Assembly (NCBI GenBank): GCA_965221145.1
Contig: OZ244877.1
Span: forward strand, 4,526,001-4,590,000
DNA from: Bin5 sp965221145
GTDB taxonomy: Bacteria > Chloroflexota > Anaerolineae > Caldilineales > Caldilineaceae
Reading direction: 5' to 3'
Length of the DNA: 64,000 nt
Below are positions 7,510 to 15,758 of this stretch, one piece after another. Below the pieces are notes generated by a model that had not been told where the DNA came from, did no database searches, and worked only from the letters and a program-made list of their open reading frames with translations. The first letter of the stretch is position 1, and every line of letters begins with the position of its first letter. The position numbers were made by a program, and so were the translations under genes.

Positions 7510-8922
7510 TCAACCCCGCGCATCCAGTTCAATCTTGAATGTATAGGCGTGATCGCACGGGCGTTGCGCGGGCGTGCTGACGGTCAGCGCGTTCTCGTCC
7601 TGCTTCCAGGTGACAGGCTCCTCGCTGCCGAGCATCGACACGCCGCGTATGCGCCCGGCAGCCGCCGACGAGCCGCTGCCCAGCGAGGTGATGGCGGCCT
7701 CGTTGCCCGGCCAACCCATGACGACGGCATAGAGGGCGTTGCCCTTCTGGGTGAAGCGTACATCTTTGGCGGTGAAGGGCTGATTCTTGCGCTCGGACAT
7801 ATGCCCGGCTTCCACAGCCGTATCGCCCTCACCGAAGCGCTCCCAGTGGCGGGTTCCGTAGATCGCTTCGCCGTTCACATCCAGCCAGGCGCCCAGGTCC
7901 AGCAGCAGCTGGGTCGCCTCCGCGGGGATGACGCCGTCCGCGCGCGGGCCGACGTTCAGGAGCAGGTTGCCGTTCTTGCTTACAATGTCGACCAGATCGT
8001 GGATGATCGTTGTGGCGCTCTTGAACTCGTCGTCCTTGATGTAGCTCCAGGACTTGTAGCTGACCGAGGTGTCCGTCTGCCAGTAGTGCGGGCGGATGTC
8101 ATCCAGCTTGCCCCGCTCGACATCATAGACAGCGACGCCGTCGGGGAACTTGTCCTTGTATTGCAGAATTGGTTCGCCGCCCCACTCCAACGCCTGATTG
8201 TAATAGTAGGCCGCGACCTGCGGGCGGTACGGCGCGAACTCATCGAAATGCCAGCCGAAATCGAACCAAAGCACATCCGGGCGGAAATAGTCGATCATCT
8301 CCAGCGTGCGTGCGTACCAGTTCTGCAAAAAGCTCCAACTGGCGGGCGCGTCCTCCGGGTGGGGCGGGCTGTAGAGTTCCTCCAGACCGGGATGCGTCGT
8401 ATCAAAGTCGTCAGCGTAGGTGTAGTAGCGCCAGTTGAAGGCCCGGTGGCTGGAGACGCCGAACTTCAGGCCGGCGGCGCGGGCCTCGAGTTCCAACTCC
8501 TTACAGACATCCCGCTTCGGTCCCATGCGGGCTGCGTTCCAGCGGGTATGCGTGCTGGCGTACATGGGGAAGCCGTCATGGTGTTCGGCGACGGGCACGA
8601 TGTAACGCGCGCCGGCCTTCTGGAACAGATCGATCCACTGCGCCGGGTCCCAGTTTTCCGCTTTGAACAGCGGGATGAAATCTTTGTATCCAAATTTGGA
8701 TGGATGGCCCCAGGTCTGTGAGTGGCGCCTGTGGTAGTTCGGCCCCTTGCGCGAGACCTCGTCCCGGTACATGAAGCGGGGATACCACTCGTTGTCGAAG
8801 GCGGGGACGGCATAGACGCCCCAGTGGATGAAGATGCCCAGCTTATCGTCCATAAACCATTGGGGCACCTCATAGTTTTGCAGGGAGTCCCAAGTCGGTT
8901 CGTAGCGGAAATCCGTGGTCAT
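7510..8922 (-). CDS. Alpha-L-fucosidase (glycoside hydrolase family 29)
   Basis: A 470-residue GH29 enzyme. The start shows WFMDDKLGIFIHWGVYAVPAF, the conserved substrate-binding WG.YS-like block; YIVPVAEHHDGFPMY carries the HHDGF motif; VLWFDFGW about residue 216-223 holds the catalytic nucleophile Asp; NLLLNVGPRADGVIP is the conserved C-terminal barrel motif. It releases L-fucose from fucosylated glycans. No signal peptide is visible, so action on imported oligosaccharides is likely. GGAG lies 8 bases before the ATG at 8922. The 3' end overlaps a copy of the dispersed repeat (7496-7514). The amidohydrolase at 48748 could belong to the same L-fucose route, but the two are far apart. Confidence 0.92.
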   Translation of the reverse strand: MTTDFRYEPTWDSLQNYEVPQWFMDDKLGIFIHWGVYAVPAFDNEWYPRFMYRDEVSRKGPNYHRRHSQTWGHPSKFGYKDFIPLFKAENWDPAQWIDLFQKAGARYIVPVAEHHDGFPMYASTHTRWNAARMGPKRDVCKELELEARAAGLKFGVSSHRAFNWRYYTYADDFDTTHPGLEELYSPPHPEDAPASWSFLQNWYARTLEMIDYFRPDVLWFDFGWHFDEFAPYRPQVAAYYYNQALEWGGEPILQYKDKFPDGVAVYDVERGKLDDIRPHYWQTDTSVSYKSWSYIKDDEFKSATTIIHDLVDIVSKNGNLLLNVGPRADGVIPAEATQLLLDLGAWLDVNGEAIYGTRHWERFGEGDTAVEAGHMSERKNQPFTAKDVRFTQKGNALYAVVMGWPGNEAAITSLGSGSSAAAGRIRGVSMLGSEEPVTWKQDENALTVSTPAQRPCDHAYTFKIELDARG

Positions 8923-9010
8923 TGCATTACTCCATGGAGAGGTTGATTTGCGCGCGGAAACGGTCAGTTTCCTGCCGTCATCATGGCTGCCTGTTCAGAC
9001 GAGGAGTCGC

Positions 9011-9092
9011 TCAATGCGCTACCGCTTCGCGCGCCCAAAGGGCACCCGAGCGCCACAGTGTTCAATGCGCTACCGCTTCGCTGTTTGAGCGC
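9011..9092 (+). repeat. Two copies of the TTCAATGCGC palindromic repeat
   Basis: Copy 1 begins TCAATGCGCTACCGCTTCGC at 9011; copy 2 spans 9058-9092 (GTGTTCAATGCGC...GAGCGC). Copy 2 matches the reverse complement of 12052-12086 at 33 of 35 positions. The region 8923-9184 holds no gene that I can support. Confidence 0.85.
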
Positions 9093-9184
9093 CAACATTC
9101 CAGGGGAGTATAGAGTGGGAAGCCCGTCGTGTCCAATCCATGCGGCGCGGATCAGTGACCGGTGCAGTGATCACGGCCCGTCCC

Positions 9185-9610
9185 TCAATCACATAGATCA
9201 CAGTTCAAAAACTGACGGGCCAGCAATATGCCGAGCGCCGCGCACAGGAGGCTGATGCCGTTGTTGGCGAGGATATTGACAAGGCCGACCCAGGCGCGTT
9301 CGTTCTGCCAGAATGCGACGCTTTCGACGGCAAAGGTGGAGAATGTGGTGAAGGAGCCGAGGAAGCCGACCATCATCATCAGCCGCAACGGGGGGGACAG
9401 GGGGAGATAGTGGGAGCCGGCCGCGACCAGAAAGCCGAGTAGAAGGCTGCCGGAGGCATTCACGACCAGCGTGCCATAGGGGAAATCCAGCCCCAGCTTC
9501 CCCGCCATCCACAGGCTGATAAAGTAACGGGCATTTGCGCCCAACACCGCGCCCAGGCCGATCCAGACAATCTGACCTATTATTGCCCTGAACCAGTCAA
9601 CCGTCATCAT
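9185..9610 (-). CDS. crcB: Fluoride channel CrcB/FluC
   Basis: A 141-residue membrane protein with four predicted helices. Family signatures are clear: GLGAVLGANARYF (GxxxGAxxR), GTLVVNASGSLLLG (the conserved Asn of the pore) and GFLGSFTTFSTFAVE (the Na+/fluoride-site loop). FluC forms dimers that export fluoride. I prefer the ATG at 9610 (MMTVDWFRA); the upstream in-frame extension to 9682 overlaps repeat-like sequence and lacks family similarity. A single copy is present, so it presumably forms a homodimer. No fluoride riboswitch could be recognised upstream. Confidence 0.9.
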   Translation of the reverse strand: MMTVDWFRAIIGQIVWIGLGAVLGANARYFISLWMAGKLGLDFPYGTLVVNASGSLLLGFLVAAGSHYLPLSPPLRLMMMVGFLGSFTTFSTFAVESVAFWQNERAWVGLVNILANNGISLLCAALGILLARQFLNCDLCD

Positions 9611-9694
9611 GGCTATCGTCCGTTCAGACAAGCCGTCCCGCCTGCCAATGTGAATTCCGTTTGACACCAAGACTTTTCGCATGGCCTGCCCCTA

Positions 9695-9716
9695 CGCAAT
9701 ACGGAATACGCAATGC
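9695..9716 (+). repeat. ACGCAATACG-type dispersed repeat
   Basis: Near-iterated ACGCAATAC/GGAATAC/GCAATGC text in the gap between crcB and the M1 peptidase gene. Similar strings occur at 13585-13609 and inside the ogt gene at 15086-15110. Confidence 0.7.
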
Positions 9717-9756
9717 GGGAAGAAGCTGGTTGTCAAACTGAACGCACATTCGTTGA

Positions 9757-11391
9757 TCACCTGTCCTGACTTGGTGAGTCAGCCTGCGCTCCGCCCGGCA
9801 GCGGCCCAATCCACTCCGTGTACAGCACGTCGGCGACCTGCGGATTGACCCGGCGCAACTCGGTCAACAACGCCTGGGACGTTACGATCTTGTATTGATT
9901 GTTTGCCAGATAGTTCTGCAGAAACTGCTTGAATGTCCGCTCTCCCAGACTGCGGCGGATCGCGGAGAAGAAAAGAGCGCCCTTGGCATAGACGACGCCT
10001 TCGTATTGGGCGCCGTTTACAAAAGCCATCACCGGCTGATTGAGCGCAGCGTCCTCTTCGCGGCTGATCAAGGCATCAACGACCGCAAGCCAGCGGCGGG
10101 ATTCCAGAATGTCGGCTGCGTCCATGCCATGCACAGCTTCATTGTAGATGCGGCTTGAGTACTCGGCCAGCCCTTCATCGACCCACGGCTGGTTGACCGG
10201 ATCGTTGTGGACCAGTTGATACCACCACTGATGCGCCACTTCGTGAACCGCCCGAATCTCCAGTTGATCCCGGTAACGGTCATACAGCTGCACGCCCAAT
10301 AGAAAGGCCTGCGGGTACTCCATCCCCCGAAAGCTGATCGGCGCGGCCGCCACCCGCAATTCGTCGTATGGATATGGCCCAAACCAGTCGCTATACACCC
10401 GCAGCGCCGCGGCTGTGTACTGTAGAACAGCCCGCCCCGCTTCTTCATGCTCCGGCAGCCAGTAGCTGGTGACGCGCGTACCGTATGCGTCCAGGCTGTC
10501 GGATTGAAAGCGATTGCTGAGGTGGATGAAAAATTCGCGCGACGATTCCGTCTCCCACCGATGTTGCACTTGACCCGCATTGACCGCTGTGGAGGTGATC
10601 AGTTTGCCGCTCGTCACCGGGATCTGATCGATCGGCACTGTGCCGGAAACAACAAATTGGGATATGTAGTTGAACGCCGCGTCCCCGCGGCTGGTGCCCC
10701 GCTCCAGCCACCAGCGTCCGCTCGCCGTGGTCGGCCCCGGCTGATAAACGGCCAGCGAGGGGTAAAAGAGCGGCAGGCTCAAGAATTCCTGGCTGTACCC
10801 GAACAGGCGGTAGGCCGCATCCGTATCCGCGCTCCAGTGGGGGATCTCCAACCGCCAGCTCAGAAAGACAGTCGTTGTCTGCCCGCGCAGCAGCGCCCGC
10901 GGCAACTCCACGCGCACGGCTGTGTTCTGTTCCAAATAGATGAATGGCGCCGTACTGCCCTCGACCGCCGCGTTCTGAATCTTGAACTCACCGCCGTAGT
11001 GTTCCAGCGCCGGATAGAGGCGAAAGACCAGATACGTCCAGGGGTCCGCGCTGGTGTTGGGGACGCGGATGTGGGCCGATCCTTCGAGAAAGGTCAGATC
11101 GTCGCTGAGGGTGAACTCAATCTCATAATGCGGCATCGTGGCGGACGCCGACAGCGATTCTTCCTCTTCCACCGAAGAAGAGCCAATCCCGCCACAGGCG
11201 GCCAGCAGGATCAGCAGCAGCAGGAAGCTGATTCCCACCGCGCCATACGAGGGGTGCGAGAAGTGAGGTTTTCTTCCCTCTCTGCTCTTTCTTTGCCCGC
11301 CGCCAAGTGTCCGAACACCTGGAGTCAGCGGCGGCCAAACTCTCTCCTCTGCGTTTGGGGAAATGAAAGGCAATGGCTGCGGCTGATTCAT
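9757..11391 (-). CDS. M1-family zinc metallopeptidase, putative lipoprotein
   Basis: A 544-residue protein. HEVAHQWW (about residue 385) followed by 18 residues and Glu in WVDEGLAEY is the HEXXH-18-E zinc site of M1 aminopeptidases. FRGMEYPQAF upstream corresponds to the GxMEN-like substrate loop, here GMEYP. The N-terminal half is the M1 beta-domain. A hydrophobic segment ending LLILLAACGG looks like a lipobox, so the enzyme is probably anchored outside the membrane. The segment starts about 50 residues in; a GTG at 11238 would place the signal at the true N-terminus, so the annotated ATG may be too far upstream. Confidence 0.85.
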   Translation of the reverse strand: MNQPQPLPFISPNAEERVWPPLTPGVRTLGGGQRKSREGRKPHFSHPSYGAVGISFLLLLILLAACGGIGSSSVEEEESLSASATMPHYEIEFTLSDDLTFLEGSAHIRVPNTSADPWTYLVFRLYPALEHYGGEFKIQNAAVEGSTAPFIYLEQNTAVRVELPRALLRGQTTTVFLSWRLEIPHWSADTDAAYRLFGYSQEFLSLPLFYPSLAVYQPGPTTASGRWWLERGTSRGDAAFNYISQFVVSGTVPIDQIPVTSGKLITSTAVNAGQVQHRWETESSREFFIHLSNRFQSDSLDAYGTRVTSYWLPEHEEAGRAVLQYTAAALRVYSDWFGPYPYDELRVAAAPISFRGMEYPQAFLLGVQLYDRYRDQLEIRAVHEVAHQWWYQLVHNDPVNQPWVDEGLAEYSSRIYNEAVHGMDAADILESRRWLAVVDALISREEDAALNQPVMAFVNGAQYEGVVYAKGALFFSAIRRSLGERTFKQFLQNYLANNQYKIVTSQALLTELRRVNPQVADVLYTEWIGPLPGGAQADSPSQDR

Positions 11392-11475
11392 GGTAACGGT
11401 AACGATTGTAACGTATGCACAGCAGAAGGTGAATTGCGTAGCATCAGGTCAGGAGGTGAAACATGATTGAACAAC

Positions 11476-12093
11476 TCACGCCCGCCAGCCCCGTAATGTG
11501 TTACGCAAATCCTCGACGAAACGCTGCAATGCATCGTCCGCCCGTGCGGCGCGGTCGATGTCCATGTGCTGCACGATGTCTTCAGCATACTCGATGCCGC
11601 CGAGGATAGGCGTGCCACCCGCGGCGCGAATCTCTTCAATCAATTTTCGTTTGTAGAGTTCGCGGCTACACTTCCTGTCCGGCGCCTGACAGCCACGGCC
11701 GAACACCGCTCTGAAGGCGGCGCCGTCGAGCAGCAGCCAGCGCTCAATATGTGGATCGGGAACGGCAAGGAGAACCGCCGTCGGAGTATCCAGGCGCCCA
11801 ATCTCCTTTCTGCGCTCGTTGAACCCTTTGCAGTTGGCATCGGTGGCAACGATGATCAGGTCAGGACGGGGGCTACCTTGCCGTTCCAGATCGCGGATGA
11901 AGACCTTAAGCTCGGTGATGACTTTGCCGTGTCCGCCGACAGCGTTTCGCCAATCGAACTCTACATTGAAACCGAAGTCTGCAGTGATCTTCCATACGAG
12001 TGCGCCAATGATCTTTTCGTGAGCGTAGTCCTCGACAAAGAGCGCGATATTGCGCTCAAACAACGAAGTGGTAGCGCATTGAACACTATGCAT
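11476..12093 (-). CDS. TOPRIM/RloB-like putative nuclease paired with an AAA ATPase
   Basis: A 205-residue protein. IALFVEDYAHEKI (VE near the N-terminus), LIIVATDANCKGFNERR (Asp after a hydrophobic strand) and PDPHIERWLLLDG resemble the acidic motifs of TOPRIM/OLD- and RloB-type nucleases (E, DxD-like, then a P-x-x-E-x-W-L-L block). The ATG overlaps the stop of the upstream ATPase (ATGCATAG), so the two are translationally coupled. ATPase plus TOPRIM-like pairs are known phage-defence arrangements (PARIS, AbiL/RloAB, Gabija-like); which one this resembles is not settled. Residues 3-14 (from SVQCATTSLFER) are encoded by a copy of the dispersed repeat, so the native N-terminus was probably about NIALFVED. 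Confidence 0.65.
   Translation of the reverse strand: MHSVQCATTSLFERNIALFVEDYAHEKIIGALVWKITADFGFNVEFDWRNAVGGHGKVITELKVFIRDLERQGSPRPDLIIVATDANCKGFNERRKEIGRLDTPTAVLLAVPDPHIERWLLLDGAAFRAVFGRGCQAPDRKCSRELYKRKLIEEIRAAGGTPILGGIEYAEDIVQHMDIDRAARADDALQRFVEDLRNTLRGWRA
12052..12090 (-). repeat. Palindromic repeat inserted at the start of the TOPRIM-like gene
   Basis: Bases 12086 to 12052 read on the minus strand match 9058-9092 at 33 of 35 positions. The repeat lies within the first codons of the nuclease gene, in frame, immediately after ATGCATA. Confidence 0.85.
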
Positions 12094-13396
12094 CGAAGTC
12101 TCCCCTCAAAATACGCACTGATATGGGGAGTTTCTCCGGAGCGTCACCAAGCGCTCGACCTATATCATTGCCTCGTCCTAATGGCCCCCAACTGGTGGCA
12201 AAAGGATCGATATGGGTCTTGCGATTCAGGCGGCGTACCGCGTAAAGGCAGTCGTCTGCCAGCAAATCGGGCAGGATCGGTGAGTGCGTTGTGATGATGT
12301 GCTGGGTCTGACCGAGGACTTCCTGTGTTTTCAGCAACTCCGCGATCAACTGGATCCGGCGCGGGTGGACGCCGTTCTCCGGCTCTTCAATCCCGACCAG
12401 CGCCGGGGGTTCCTCAACGCCAGTCAATGCCAATAGGCCGAGCATCCGCAGTGTTCCTTCAGAGAGGACGCGAGCCGGCATTGCCACACCGCCTTCTTTG
12501 AGGCGCAGTTCGACCTCGCCGAGATCGCTTACATCGACTTCAATGCCCTCGAAATTGGGCATCAGGGTATGCAACGCTTTTTCGACCGCCTTGAACTGGT
12601 TGGCGTCAAGCGATTTCATCGTGTTGAGAAAGGCGGCGAGCTCCTCCCCCATCAGTCCCAGATGACGCACTTCCTTGACCGGATTGGCCGCGCGCATGCG
12701 TTCACGCGGCTCGAAGTAGAAAAACAGCCAGTTTTCCAGTTCGCGCCGCGCCGCCATCAGATGCGGATAGTGCGGAGGATAATGTGGCATGGAGAGGATA
12801 CTGTGGTCCAGGTAACGATCATAGTAGGTGGGATGCGCCTGCCCCTCCAACCGCAGGTGTATCTTCTCACCCTGCCTTTCAATGAACGGCTTGCGTTTGC
12901 CGGTAGGCTTCCCATCGGCGTTTAGGGCGGCCAAGTATTCGTCGGTCACGCGCAAAATGCCGGATTGGGGCAGCATCTCCACCTCGATGCGGTAGCGCAG
13001 CTCCCGTTCGCGGACAGGGGGGGGCTTGTTGCCCTCCTCAGACTCGACCTCGCCGGCCGGGCGGCGCATCTCCTGTATCTGGCGGTTGACTGTAGCAATG
13101 ATCGCGTCCGACAAGCTCAGATCCGCCTCGATAGAGAAGCACAGCCTTTCCTGTTCAAGTAACCCCTTGATTCCTCTGTTCCCGATGGTAAAGGACTCAA
13201 GCGGCTTGCCCCGATAAGGGGGATCAAAGGCATCCTTGAGCGTCCGGCTCGTCCCCAGTTTCGACAGCAGTTGCAGCGCGTCCAGAAAATTGCTCTTGCC
13301 GGCGGCATTCGGTCCGAATAGAACCACAAGCCGGGACAGATGCACCTCAACGTCTTCAAGAGACTTGTAACCACGAATATGTATACGCTTCAGCAT
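12086..13396 (-). CDS. AAA_15/OLD-like ATPase (candidate defence ATPase)
   Basis: A 436-residue ABC/SMC-like ATPase. GPNAAGKS at residues 28-35 is Walker A; ARVLSEGTLRMLGLL is the signature (SxG) segment; PALVGIEEPENGVHPRRI is Walker B with catalytic Glu; TTHSPILPDLL is the H-loop. A long central helical insert separates the lobes. The family includes RecF/OLD-like sensor ATPases that control an associated nuclease. It overlaps the downstream TOPRIM-like gene by eight bases, and nothing else is in the operon. The likely role is nucleotide-dependent activation of the partner during phage infection; this is inference from family and context. Confidence 0.82.
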   Translation of the reverse strand: MLKRIHIRGYKSLEDVEVHLSRLVVLFGPNAAGKSNFLDALQLLSKLGTSRTLKDAFDPPYRGKPLESFTIGNRGIKGLLEQERLCFSIEADLSLSDAIIATVNRQIQEMRRPAGEVESEEGNKPPPVRERELRYRIEVEMLPQSGILRVTDEYLAALNADGKPTGKRKPFIERQGEKIHLRLEGQAHPTYYDRYLDHSILSMPHYPPHYPHLMAARRELENWLFFYFEPRERMRAANPVKEVRHLGLMGEELAAFLNTMKSLDANQFKAVEKALHTLMPNFEGIEVDVSDLGEVELRLKEGGVAMPARVLSEGTLRMLGLLALTGVEEPPALVGIEEPENGVHPRRIQLIAELLKTQEVLGQTQHIITTHSPILPDLLADDCLYAVRRLNRKTHIDPFATSWGPLGRGNDIGRALGDAPEKLPISVRILRGDFDA

Positions 13397-13584
13397 GGTG
13401 GTGTCTCCATTGTTCGGTGTATCACAACTGCTGATCTGTCCGGCTCAGCCGGGTTCCGGATAACTACTGTGACCAGTGTTCCTCCTAATAATAACATAGT
13501 CGGATTGTTCAGGGTAAACTATGCACGGATGTGCTATAATGTCAATGCCTGAACTGACTTTCGTTCGAAACAAAGACCGGCTGC

Positions 13585-13609
13585 ACGCAATACGCAATAC
13601 GCAATGCAG
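13585..13609 (+). repeat. ACGCAATACG dispersed repeat upstream of the NurA-domain gene
   Basis: ACGCAATACGCAATACGC and a following GCAATGCAG form a direct iteration just ahead of the start at 13647. An upstream in-frame ATG at 13521 would translate it, but the strong ribosome site argues for the later start. Confidence 0.75.
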
Positions 13610-13646
13610 TAAAACCATTTTCGATATCCTGTTGAGGAGAGAGCGC

Positions 13647-14882
13647 ATGTTTGTGAGAAGTCGCGCCGCGGCGGCGTTGGAACGGAAAAAGGAGTTGTTC
13701 TCCGCATACGCACGCAACCGGGAAGAAGAGAAGACGCGTATGCAGGGATGGCTGGGGGAGTTGAAGGCTGAATCCGCCGCTTCCCTGCACGACCAGATTA
13801 ACGCCATTGACGACCCCTGGCCCGGCGCATTGCCCACGGCGGAGTTCGACAGGGCAGCCGGTATGCGCATCCCGGTAGGCGCAGGTTGGCAGAACCGTGA
13901 GCAGGCCCGTCATTGGGCACTGAAGACGCTCGACGGCCGGCCCGTGCTGGCCGTGGACGGCAGCCAAATCGTTCCCACCACCGATTACTCCTACCCGGTG
14001 GGCGCGGTGCAGATCGGCTGGTTCTTCAATGACCGCCGCGAGGCAGTGGAGAGTGATGAGTGGATAGTGGATAGTGACTCCACGAACCATTATGAAAAGG
14101 ATATCGCCTTTGACGTGCTGGCCCCGGACGAACTGTTCGATTCCGCAGGCGGCGACGATGGCGTCTTCCCCGGCTGGCGGGTGAATCAGGAACGCTTCGT
14201 TCGCGAATGCGCCAAACTGTGCGAGTTCATGGAGAGTTGTGCGGAGCGGCCGTTTGCCCGCAGGCCGGTCTGTTTTTTCGACGGCTCGCTGATTGTCTCC
14301 TTTGCCGGGCAGCTTCGCGCCGGCCGTGAACATGGCTATATCCAGGCGGTGCAAGACCTGCTGGACTGCTCCGAGCGCACGCAGACGCCTCTGGTCGGCT
14401 ATGTGGACAACACCTACAGCCGCGACTTCGTTACCCTGCTGGCAACGCTGCATGGCCTGCCGACGCCGGTGCATGTCAACGACGCTTCCCTGCTGGGCGC
14501 GACGCTGCCCGACTGGGGGGATCGCAGCCCATTCTGGGTGTGCGCACGCCCGGATCGTCTGAGCACTGAAGGCCGCGCCGGCTTCTATAAGCGGGTCTGT
14601 TTCTGTCTGGCGCGGCTCAGTGTGGAGCACCCACCGGCCCGGTTGGAGATACCGCGCTGGCTGCTCGAATCCGGCCGCGCCGGTGAGGTGGTCGAACTCG
14701 TCCTGGCCGAGGCGGTTGTCGGCGGCGGCTATCCCTACGTCCTGGAGGCGGCAGACGTTACCGCCGTCATCCAGCAGAAGGATCGCCAACGCTTTTATCG
14801 GCTCTTTCAGGAATTCCTGCAGGAGCAAAACCTGACCCTGACCGTCACGCGTAAGCAGCGCAGCAAGCTACTGCGGCGGTAA
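13647..14882 (+). CDS. NurA-domain nuclease
   Basis: A 411-residue protein with the NurA fold: LAVDGSQIVPTTDYSYPVG around residue 98 carries the first catalytic Asp, VCFFDGSLI the second acidic site, and LVGYVDNTYSRDFV a later conserved block. NurA is a 5'-3' exo/endonuclease that in archaea works with the HerA translocase in end resection; bacterial homologues are also found in defence loci. No herA is adjacent. The ATG at 13647 follows GAGGAGAGAGC. In-frame low-complexity text GVES-like (14047-14085, codons for AVESDEWIVDSDST) matches the dispersed gTGATGAGTGGATAGTG type of repeat. The gene is divergent from the ATPase. Confidence 0.8.
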   Translation: MFVRSRAAAALERKKELFSAYARNREEEKTRMQGWLGELKAESAASLHDQINAIDDPWPGALPTAEFDRAAGMRIPVGAGWQNREQARHWALKTLDGRPVLAVDGSQIVPTTDYSYPVGAVQIGWFFNDRREAVESDEWIVDSDSTNHYEKDIAFDVLAPDELFDSAGGDDGVFPGWRVNQERFVRECAKLCEFMESCAERPFARRPVCFFDGSLIVSFAGQLRAGREHGYIQAVQDLLDCSERTQTPLVGYVDNTYSRDFVTLLATLHGLPTPVHVNDASLLGATLPDWGDRSPFWVCARPDRLSTEGRAGFYKRVCFCLARLSVEHPPARLEIPRWLLESGRAGEVVELVLAEAVVGGGYPYVLEAADVTAVIQQKDRQRFYRLFQEFLQEQNLTLTVTRKQRSKLLRR

Positions 14883-14885
14883 CGG

Positions 14886-14926
14886 CAGTGGCCAGTGATC
14901 GGTGATTCGTGGTCAGTGGCCATCTG
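14886..14926 (+). repeat. GTGGCCAGTG-type dispersed repeat
   Basis: Iterated AGTGGCCAGTGATCGGTGAT / GTGGTCAGTGGCCA text between the NurA-domain gene and ogt. Sister copies are at 18586, 23940, 24217, 25290, 52726 and, in frame, 54430. Confidence 0.75.
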
Positions 14927-14964
14927 TCGTTCTGCATCATGGCAATCCAAAAATCACAAGAATC

Positions 14965-15501
14965 ATGGTTCAGACAATGTCTCTATCCATCACCCACTAC
15001 GACTCCCCCATTGGCGCCATCGAAATCCGGGCCACGGACACGGCAGTGAGCAGACTCGAATTTATCGAGGAACCGCCAGCCGATCACGCAATACGAAATA
15101 CGCAAAACGCAGCTTCAAGTCCGTCGGGCGCGCATCCGCTTCTGGAGGAGGCGCGGCGTCAACTGGACGCCTATTTCAGCGGCGCATTGCAGCGCTTCGA
15201 CCTGCCCCTGGCCCTGGACGGCACGCCGTTTCAGCGTCAGGTCTGGCAGCAGCTTCTCAGCGTCGGGTATGGCGAGACGGCCAGTTACCAGGCGATTGCC
15301 GACGCGATTGGCAACCCCAAAGCGGTGCGCGCGGTGGGCGCGGCCAACGGGCGCAATCCGGTGGCCATCATCGTGCCCTGCCACCGCATCATCGGCAGCA
15401 ACCGAGCAGGGAGCGGGGCGCGTCCGAAGCTGACCGGTTATGGCGGCGGCCTGTGGCGCAAAGAGTGGCTGCTGCGGCACGAGGGGGTCTTGCTGGTGTG
15501 A
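14965..15501 (+). CDS. ogt: Methylated-DNA--protein-cysteine methyltransferase
   Basis: A 178-residue suicide DNA-repair protein. FQRQVWQQLLSVGYGETASYQAIA is the winged-helix DNA-binding part and IIVPCHRIIGSN is the active site with the acceptor Cys. It removes O6-alkyl groups from guanine. Two in-frame oddities are present: HAIRNTQNA (bases 15086-15110) encoded by the ACGCAATACG repeat between the N-terminal and catalytic domains, and about nine extra residues (RAGSGARPK) between the PCHR loop and LTGYGGGLWRKEWLL, encoded by text resembling the GC-rich repeat. Starts at 14965 or 14977 are both possible; no strong ribosome site separates them. Confidence 0.9.
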   Translation: MVQTMSLSITHYDSPIGAIEIRATDTAVSRLEFIEEPPADHAIRNTQNAASSPSGAHPLLEEARRQLDAYFSGALQRFDLPLALDGTPFQRQVWQQLLSVGYGETASYQAIADAIGNPKAVRAVGAANGRNPVAIIVPCHRIIGSNRAGSGARPKLTGYGGGLWRKEWLLRHEGVLLV

Positions 15502-15758
15502 GGGGGGGAGGAGTGGTGGGCGGTAAGTGAAAGAGTTCTCTGGCCGTCACAATGACCGTTCGTCCGACACAAATGATCAGATGGCACATATGGCACGGGG
15601 GATGGACGGCAAGCGCTTGCGCTATCAGGATTTGATCGCCGCTGGTACGCCATACTAAAGTAGAGTCTTCAATGGTAAGATGTGTTGAACTCGAAGACGG
15701 AATCGGTAAGCTGTCCATACAGAAGCGCAAAGCAGAAATGCGTTGGGGAATCTGACTC
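15502..15758 (+). other. Intergenic region with gene debris upstream of the methylase gene
   Basis: It contains a 22-codon open stretch at 15590-15658 (ending GKRLRYQDLIAAGTPY) that resembles the first residues of small AlpA/excisionase-like DNA-binding proteins, followed by a stop, and a second short frame from 15672. Neither is supported as a gene. GGGGAATC before 15759 is the ribosome site of the next gene. Confidence 0.3.

Noticed and set aside
7087..8721. Long plus-strand open frame (544 codons) opposite the GH29 gene
   Set aside because: It is antisense to a clear family member, contains no recognisable domain and shows the composition of a shadow frame in GC-rich DNA.
9611..9756. Fluoride riboswitch upstream of crcB
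   Set aside because: I looked for the conserved GGNGAUGG...CCGCC-type pseudoknot elements before the start on the minus strand and did not see them; the region is repeat text.
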